The position numbers and the translations under genes were made by a program. The notes under the pieces are model-generated. The model searched no databases. It worked only from the letters and a program-made list of their open reading frames with translations, and was not told the origin of the DNA. Positions 56,691 through 64,000 of a DNA stretch of 64,000 bases are shown here, piece after piece; the first letter of the stretch is position 1; each line of letters begins with the position of its first letter. Source of the stretch: Isoetes taiwanensis (lineage: Eukaryota; Streptophyta; Lycopodiopsida; Isoetales; Isoetaceae); contig JAJEKV010000092.1 of assembly GCA_021234155.1 (NCBI GenBank), forward strand, positions 124,001-188,000, given 5' to 3'.

Positions 56691-59000
56691 AGTAGCTAGT
56701 AATGAGGCAATGGCTTGGTTTATAAATTGTGTTCCCCTATCAGATATGATCTTGAAAGGAATTCCAAATCTAGCACAAATGTTTTCGTGGAGAAACCTTG
56801 CAGTAGTAAATGTACTAGCCTCTCTAAGTGGAATTGCTTCAGCCCATTTGTGAAATAATCAGTGGCTACAAGGATGAATTGATGTTGAGTTGATAAAAGG
56901 GGGTCTATTGGACCTATAAAATCAAGTCCCTATACTTGAAATGGACCTGGAGAGATTATGGCAGTGAGAGGAGCTGGATGCAACACTCTTTTGCCAAAAA
57001 TTTGGCATTTGTGACAACATTTTATAACATTATAGCAATCTTTAAAGAAAGTAGGCCATAAATACTCTGATCTTAATATCTTCTTAGCTGTTGTGTCAGT
57101 AGCAAAATAGCCTCCATAGATGCCTTCATGGCATGCTTCAATGATCATCTTGGTTTCCTCTAAATCCAATACCTTAGCAGCACTCCCTCTTTGTCAATTT
57201 TGCACAACACTTCTTTTATCAGCTTAAACTTCTTGTATTTTTCTTTGAACCTTCTTTCTTGGCTGCTAGTCATATCCTTGGGCACTTCATTCTTCTCCAA
57301 ATAATTCCTAATGTTAAACTGCCAATCCAATGCTTTTTCATGCAAAGCAACAAGGTTAGTAGTCAAAGCACAATCACTCTCATCCAAACCTTCTTGATCT
57401 TCATACTCAAACAAGGCATGGGGAAGGTAGGAACTTGGATTGTTAACTAAATGGACTATTTTCACACTGATATTATAGGTCTGAATTTTGCAAGCCCATC
57501 TACATAATTTAGCCTTTGGCTATTTTTTTGCAAAGAGAAGAAACATGGGATTTTTCTTCATGAAGACTTGCGTGTGACTATTTTGCAAGAGATGACCTTG
57601 CCTATCTATCATGAACATCAAGGCTCCTACGCTTTTTTCAAGCCTGACGTATCTAAGTTCAATATCAGACCACATTTTGCTTGCAAAGGAAATAATTCTG
57701 TCATCTTGAAACAATGCCAAACCTATGGCCTTTTTTGTAACACTAATATAAGCGTGAAAAGGCTTCCAAAAGTCTGAAGGTTTCAGCAAAGTAGATTGGC
57801 ATATGTCATCTATAATTTTGTCAAAGGATTCTTGAAAATTTCATTCCAAGCCACCAATATATGCTTGCTCTCATTTTTTGTAAACTTTCCCACTTTTGTG
57901 AGGTTGGAAATAGAACTAATAGTGTGTGAAAAGTGAGGAACATACATCCTTAGAAAAGTAGTCATACCTAAGAAGCTTTTAACTTGCTTGAATGTTTTGG
58001 GGGGAGCAAGTTTCTTCAAGGCTTCTATTTTGTGGAGGCAATTCATGCTCATCTTCCTCATGTGACAAGGTACTTCAAAGAGTAAACTCGAACGCATCTG
58101 CTTCAACAGCATATGGATGAGAATGACCCCGATGGGCAAGGACTGGAGCCAAGAGGAAGACATGCTTTTAATAAAATCATTTTTGCTTCAACTGTTCATT
58201 CAAAGAACGTATCCTTTGTAGTGAGATGCATCAAAAAAAGTGTGATCCCCAAACAGTCCTGGATAATTCGACGGTAGGAATTGGCAAATCCAAGAGAGCA
58301 CTAGATATCTTAGACTAAAGAAGATGTTTGTCATTCCAACAGTTCTACTTTGGCTGGATCTATGGAGACTCTCTGTGGGATGATGCAATAAGCAAGAAAT
58401 TCCAAATGATCCTGCTCAAACTGACACTTCTCGAGCATGGCATACAATCCATGCATGCAAAAACTTATGGAGAACATTACAAACATGCCTCTTATGTTCT
58501 TTGAGGGTGTTGGAAAAATAAGAATATTATCTAGATGGACCATGACCAAAAGTCCCAAATACTTACTACACACATCATTTGCCATATATTATTAAAGGAC
58601 CACTAGGACATTGATAATCCAAAAGGCATAATCGTATACTCAAAATGACCATATCAAGTACAAAAAGCTCTCTTTCAATTCATCAACCTCATGGATCCGA
58701 ATAAGATTGTACGCACCATGGAGATCAATATTTGTGAAATAACGCGCAACTTAGAGTCGCTCCATTAATTCCGAGATTAGAGGAAATGGATACCAATTCA
58801 GCACGGTAATGTGTTGAGACCACAATAATCAGCAAACAATTGCAAATAATTTCCTTTCTTCTTGACAAACAAAATCGGTGCCTCAGCAGGTGGCTGAGCA
58901 TGCCGAATGAAATCGATCGCTAATTTTCCTAAATATAACCCCCCAAAAGCTCCAATGTAGCGAGTGCTATGCCATATATAGGACCATATTGCGGCATAGT
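56691..59000 (-). pseudogene. gypsy pol: RT, RNase H and integrase (right half of the split element)
   Basis: Minus-strand remnants in order: [19 protein letters not shown] near 58870 (RT), MVHLDNILIF at about 58540 in place of the catalytic YLDDILIF (second Asp to Asn), YAMLEKCQFEQDHLEFL, KTFKQVKSFLGM near 57990, ISVTKKAIGLALFQDD (RNase H, about 57750), the integrase finger KCCHKCQIFGKR (about 57000) and KIISDRGTQFINQAIASLL next to the CACTA insertion. It continues at 36500-37121. The many stops show an old, dead copy. Confidence 0.8.
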
Positions 59001-59199
59001 CCCGAGCTGCAGGTCAATGGGACAATCATAAAACCATCATTCAATTAAATTGGGTTTATGTCTTAATTTTGGGACAAATTTCATATTGCATGTTTTTAGT
59101 AGCATATTCAAATTCACACATTTCACCTCAAAATTATGAAAACGTAATATCATGTTATTTACAAAATAGTCAATATTTCACAATATAGCACCATATCAT

Positions 59200-60639
59200 A
59201 AAAACGTGATAACAAAAATTTACATAGTTATTCAACTTTCTTCAAGCACCCCCAATGATATCATAGCCTTCTTCCTGACATCCTGAGGTATTGTAATTCT
59301 CGCATTTCTAGCTGGAATAGTGTTTGGAGTTCATGAGTACAAAACACTTTCATAGTCTAGCCAAAGATCGAGGATCACTTTCGGATTTCTCCTCCATTTC
59401 TTTGTCCAACAATCGAGTACCTTTCTTTATCCGACACGTTGGTCAACCGATGCCTTTGGACACCACCATTCCACCCGCACATGGTTGAAGTTAATATTAC
59501 CTTCTTCTTTGCAAATATCGAGATAGTGAACCCCAACCACCTTTGGATATGTATCTAAATCGATGGCTTTACTACCACAAATTGGTGGCATTCCAAGTCG
59601 ATTGGAAGGTTCATAAGCATCCATGCCTAGAAACTTTGGCCTATTGTTCTTAGGACCAACATAGTGTTTGTCGAAGGAGGAGGAGCATATTGCTTGCGAA
59701 TGCTACTTACGGTGTCATCAAAATCCTCGGCACTGCTAAGGTCTTCCACCTAGTTTTAGGCAACCACCCTTCTTTCAATTCATCCGAGGATGTGTCTATC
59801 TCCCCAATAGGTTAATCACCTTCTTCCAAGTAAGCCACCAAGGCACGGTTGGTGTCATCCGGATTGGTTTGCCAATGCTTTATATAGTCTTGGATTCCTT
59901 CCTTAGTCAATCCCAATTGCTTCACTTCTTGATGAGGTTTTAAAGCTTTTTGGTTGACCTAGAGGTATCATAGGCTTGCCATTCTCATCTCTCGCCCATA
60001 TTTCCTCCCCTCCTCTCCACTCATCCTCACGAAGGTCTCATCTTCCATTGGAAGATTGGAATCCCATCTCTCACCCAAAAAGTGAACTGCAGAGGCACGG
60101 AATGACCTTCAAGATCCAATGTATAACCATCCACAAAGCTCTTCCAATCGGGCACTTCTTCTATGAGAGAAGCTATAGGGTTTGGAGTAGTGCATTCATG
60201 CAAGATTTCCATTAGCCTAGGAAAGTTGGTCCTTTGTTCTTTGCTTCAAGTATACAACTATATTTGCCAAATAATGCATCCACATCCTCATGGGTATGCC
60301 CGGGCATAAGAAACCCTAAATTAACTCTTTCAAATATCCCCACAATTTTGTTAAGTAGGATAGGAAAGAAAACATCCACTGTTCTTATTTTGGCCAAAGA
60401 CAATTATCAAGTTGCAAGAGAAACCTTTTGGGTAGATCTTGAGGTTTAGCACGTGAAGTTGAAGCTCCAACATGTTGGTAGACCCATGCTTCCTAAACCT
60501 TGCCTTCTTTGAACTTTTCAATATTGTTAGGGTTTCCATCTAACAATGCTCTATGTAGTGCTGGCTAGTCATGAAGGTCACGGAGGTGACCATTGTATCC
60601 ATTTTCATAGTTTCTCAAACACCTCATGATACTCCCAAT
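59200..60639 (-). pseudogene. GHTHED-type (DUF7869-like) transposase remnant
   Basis: The minus strand reads, across frame changes, LQLDNC and GQNKNSG near 60440-60370, ERVNLGFLMPGHTHEDVDAL (60330-60270), LMEILHECTTPN, EEVPDWKSFVDGY and EGHSVPLQFTFWV (60212-60027), and later MPPICGSKAIDLDTYPKVVG (59624-59427). LDNC...NKN and FLxxGHTHEDVD are hallmarks of a transposase-like family widespread in eukaryotes (DUF7869). The family label is from memory. The N-terminal part is cut by the CACTA end at 60640. 59001-59199 shows nothing clear. Confidence 0.55.
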
Positions 60640-62300
60640 CACTACAAAAAATTGCCCCTATTTACGGCGTCTATTACGGCGTCCGGGCGTCATTTGAGCG
60701 TCGATGAACGGCGCCAAAAAGTCGATGAACGGCGCCTATAACGGACGTGCCGCGTCGCCGTTTTACGACGCGACGGACGCGCCGCTATATCTGCCGCGCC
60801 GCGCAACGCGTCGTCTTAAAGCGGCGGCGTGGCGTCGTTCAACGACGCTTCCACGTTACTGCGTGGTCGCCACGCCGGGCGGCGCGGCGTGGCGTCGGCA
60901 AGAAGCGGAGTTCGCGGCGTGGCGATACGTGTTTGGCGTCGTTTAACGGCGTCGCATTACGTGGTAGCCACGCTGGCCGGGCGGCGGCGGCGGCGGCGGC
61001 GTTAAGCGCCGTTCGGCGTGGCGTTTACGTAAAGCAACGTCGTTAAACGGCGTTGTTATTGTATTAAAAAAAAATTTTAATTTTTTTTTTTTTTTTTTTT
61101 TAAATAATAATAATACATTTATTATGAATGAAGTTAATACATTTAATTTAAAGCCTATAAAATGAATTTAACCAATAAAGAAATATAAGATTTTAACGTC
61201 ATTAAATGATGTCGCTTAAATATATTAAAAAAATACAAAAATAAATGAAGCCCCAATTTTTTTAGCTAAATACATTAATCAATAAATTAAGCTAAATACA
61301 TTAATCAATACATTAAGCATATTGAAAATTAAATGCTTACCTGGTACAAGGTGGCAAAGTTGTTTTGCACAAACAACGCATTTGCTAGGAGTGTACATGC
61401 AAAACAATAAATTTAATGATTAGTAAAATATTAGTATAAATAAACAACTTAAAGGAAAAAAAAATGGAAAATCAATGGGGGAGGGGTGGTTTCAATGACG
61501 TCCCCTTCTTGGATAACAATTTAACCTAAATAAAGCATTAGTATTTTATTAGCGTGAAAAAAAAATTAAATCCTTACGGAAGAGGGTGCCAACTTGTTTT
61601 GCAAGAACAACACATTTTGTTAGGAGTGTACATGCAAAACAAAAAATTCAATGATTAGAAAGAAATAGTATAAAACAACTAATAAGGAAAAATTTTGGAA
61701 AGAAGAAGGGTCTAGATCTTTTAACGACGTCTTCTTAGATGGGAAAAAAATTAGAAGAAGAATGGAAGAATTCAAGAAGAAAAGGCTAAGAAGAAGAGGA
61801 GGAACCGAAAATGGGGAGGAAGAATCTGAAGAAGATGAAGCGCAAGAGGAGGATTAAGAGTAAGAATTTGAATAAGAGGAGGAAGAAGTAGTATAAGAGG
61901 AGGAAGAATCAAGAAGAAGATGACAAAGGGAATGGAAGAATATGTATGGAAGAAGGATGCAAGAATGGAAGAAGAAGAATGAAGGTTGAAGGAAGAACAA
62001 ACAACAAATACAAAAAGCCTTAAATCTACCCAAAAACAAGTTTAGATTCAAAAAACGAGTTGGTTGATCCGTGCACATACCTTATGAAGCTTGTCTTACA
62101 CTTAGAATAGACCCCAAAGTAGATCCGCGCCGAAAATCGCCTCAAAAACGGCTCCTCCATAAGCTTTTTGCTTTTCGAAAATAAGCGGCGGGATTGCCGC
62201 TGTTTTGATTTAAATCCGCAGTCGTCGTTTAACGGCGTCGTGGCGTCGTTAAACGGCGACAAAAACGTCGTTGAGCGGCGTTTGTAACGACGCTTTTTTT
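60640..62300. mobile_element. second CACTA element, end and GC-rich subterminal arrays
   Basis: CACTACAAAAAATTGCCCCT at 60640 is a classic CACTA terminus, followed by about 400 bp of GGCGTC/CGTCGTT-type repeats (to 61050). 61080-61740 is AT-rich with two similar blocks containing AGGAGTGTACATGCAAAACA. A similar GC-rich array (GTCGTTTAACGGCGTCGTGG) returns at 62215-62290. No matching ...TTTGTAGTG terminus is visible, so the right end is truncated or lies elsewhere. No transposase gene is seen: probably non-autonomous. Confidence 0.6.
61735..62000. repeat. GAA/GGA-rich purine tract
   Basis: About 265 bp of almost pure plus-strand A/G with GAAGAA, GGAGGA and AAGAAG runs. Low complexity; not a supported gene. 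Confidence 0.7.
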
Positions 62301-62723
62301 TTTTGACGAAAAAAAAAAAAAATTTTTTTTTTTTTAAATATGTACACTTGATACATGGGTTTATTTAACTGGATAGGGGTTTATTTGACTTGCTACACCC
62401 GTTAAAGTTATGAAATATACCACCATGAAAATGTTCAATGTTTTGTGGTACATCCGTTGAGCTATGAGGTATATAATCGATGATGATAACTAGTAATACC
62501 TTACACGCTTCGATAACTAATACCTTACCAACATGCAAAGATGTAGTTTATCTTAAAATTTTATTTTGTTAGATTTAAAAAGGTTAGGTTTCCACCAATA
62601 GTATATGTAGCTACGTGTTCGCTTGTTACGACGACATATATATATATATTTTTAATTTTGTCCCCTGCTATGAGAACTAATACCCTACCAACATGCGAAG
62701 ATGTAGTTTATCTCAACATGCAT
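62301..62723. other. AT-rich interval
   Basis: A short (TA)n run lies at about 62636-62648, and ACTAATACC..ACCAACATGC.AAGATGTAGTTTATCT occurs twice (near 62520 and 62675). Otherwise nothing supported. Confidence 0.45.
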
Positions 62724-64000
62724 GTATGTTGGCGATGACTTAGGATGCTAGGCGACAAAAATCAGAATTTAAGTCCGTACTATGCATTAATTACGAATTT
62801 ACGAATGTCTTGCTACTGCAAAAGCGGGCCTTGACTTCTAACTGCCACAACGGGAGGAGTACAGGTCCAAACTCCATTCCATCAGTTCCCCTTGCTTCGC
62901 GTTCTCAACTGCATGTGATTGGCCACGTCCCAAGTGCAAAAGACCAAAACTTCGGCACCCAAAGCGCAAACCACGCTAGAACACGGCAACTCATAGGGTT
63001 TACGTGCCGGAGGAGGCTCTATGCTTGTCGGTTGACTAGGACCTTGCGCCGTGTCTTGGCGTGGGGGTGTTGGCCTTGCGAGCACGGACCCTAAAACCAC
63101 CCGAGGCGGCTTGCCCCAAAAGTCCTCTCCGAAGGCCCTGGCGGACGGACGGGCAACTTCCCTCTCAGGAACCGTGATCTGTCTCTGCCAATGGACTCGA
63201 GCGTCGACATTGCCCTAGGGACCAAGTTTTGTGGCGCGAAGCCCACTCCTTCTTGAAGAAGCGCCAAACTATCTCATGTGCAACACACTCGTAGTCAATT
63301 GGCCTAGGAGGTGGTACATTTGAATTTTGCAATATAGGGCGTAAGTGTTTCTTTCTTTTGCAAACCTGGCCAGGTGTAACTTGGTCCCTAGGGTAATTTT
63401 GGCATTCGGATGATGTGGCGAAGTCGGATCGGCATTTGAACCTCGCAATGTCCGAACGACAAAACACTTTGGTTTCTACACATGCGCCGCCCTGGGGGCG
63501 CTTCGCGGTTTGATATGTTCTCGGGACGGATGTTGGATTTTTGGACCTTCTCGGACCAGGTTCCCGGAACAAAGGATTCAAGCGGTGGGATCACGGAACC
63601 GAGATCCGGGAGTGTGGTCTTTAGCATTACACCCCCCCGGGGCCTGCCAGAAAGGCTGCCTCGGGGAAGCTTTTTGGGGCTCGCCTCACGGGGTTCGGAC
63701 TCTCCCCTCTAATGAGGAGGCCTTGCAAGGTCCTGGCCTTGTTTGACTTGGGCAAGTGTGCCGGCTCGGCTGCCCAACAACGAGCTGCCCCGGTTGTTCT
63801 AGTGCAAACTATTTGATCTAAACCTTATCAAAATTTTTGAAAGTTGGCACGTATGTTGGCGATGACTTAGGAAGCTAGTGACAAAAATCAGAATTTAAGT
63901 CCGTACTATGCATTAATTACGAATTTACGAATGTCTTGCTCTTTGCAAAAGCGGCCCTTGACTTCTAAGCGCCACAGCGGGGAGTACAGGTCCAAACTCC
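62724..64000. repeat. direct repeats with 1127-bp spacing (one unit plus start of the next)
   Basis: 62724-62875 and 63851-64000 match over ~150 bp (GTATGTTGGCGATGACTTAG ... AGGTCCAAACTCC), and the second copy runs into the window end. The GC-rich DNA between contains a perfect 16-bp inverted repeat CCCTAGGGACCAAGTT (63213-63228 and 63378-63393). This may be a tandem satellite-like array or a pair of short terminal repeats. Open frames inside do not look coding. Confidence 0.65.

Noticed and set aside
60704-61046. Arg/Ala-rich ORFs
   Set aside because: Frames through GGCGTC repeats of the second CACTA end; no protein-like pattern.

Overview
The window is almost certainly nuclear DNA of a land plant with a large, transposon-rich genome. 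It carries plant L1-type LINEs, Ty3/gypsy elements primed by initiator tRNA-Met, CACTA (En/Spm) elements with TNP2 transposase, a short run of plant-type telomere repeat (CCCTAAA) and a type II peroxiredoxin remnant. A Sola-like DNA transposon and a GHTHED-type (DUF7869-like) transposase remnant hint weakly at a seed-free plant, but the species cannot be read from the sequence. I see no certain intact host gene.

Layout. 1-192 is the tail of an unknown CDS. 1136-6595 is a full-length LINE (minus strand) bounded by a perfect 14-bp target duplication. 6950-8172 is a truncated plus-strand LINE. 10362-10802 is a three-exon type II peroxiredoxin pseudogene. 11396-24333 is a structurally complete 12.9-kb chromovirus with 1.6-kb LTRs and TSD TCTAT. 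24.4-36.5 kb is a patchwork of retroposon tails, a foldback element, tandem duplications, a LINE ORF1 remnant and doubtful exons. 36.5-59.0 kb is a decayed gypsy element split inside its integrase by a 19.6-kb CACTA element (37125-56690, TSD AGT). That CACTA is itself split inside its transposase gene by a 7.6-kb Sola-like transposon (45129-52715, TSD ATAG). 59.2-60.6 kb is a GHTHED-type transposase remnant, interrupted at 60640 by the end of a second CACTA element. The last 1.3 kb holds direct repeats spaced 1127 bp apart.

The most striking content is the accessory coding capacity of the mobile elements. Between its 5' LTR and gag the chromovirus carries ORF-A, which starts with an H3-like tail (RTKQT) and ends in a histone H3 fold with CENH3-like features. 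Four near-identical ~67-bp hairpins flank it, two on each side. A second, unrecognised ORF-B follows. The same element's integrase ends in a chromodomain. ORF-A is broken only by an 11-bp tandem duplication, and ORF-B only by one TGA, while gag-pol has many lesions. The CACTA element carries a SET-domain exon in line with its TNP2 exons, plus a degenerate kinase-like gene. The Sola-like element carries a coiled-coil/RING protein and an FCP1/NIF-type phosphatase gene on the strand opposite its transposase. All functional statements are inferences from motifs read by eye; no database search was run.
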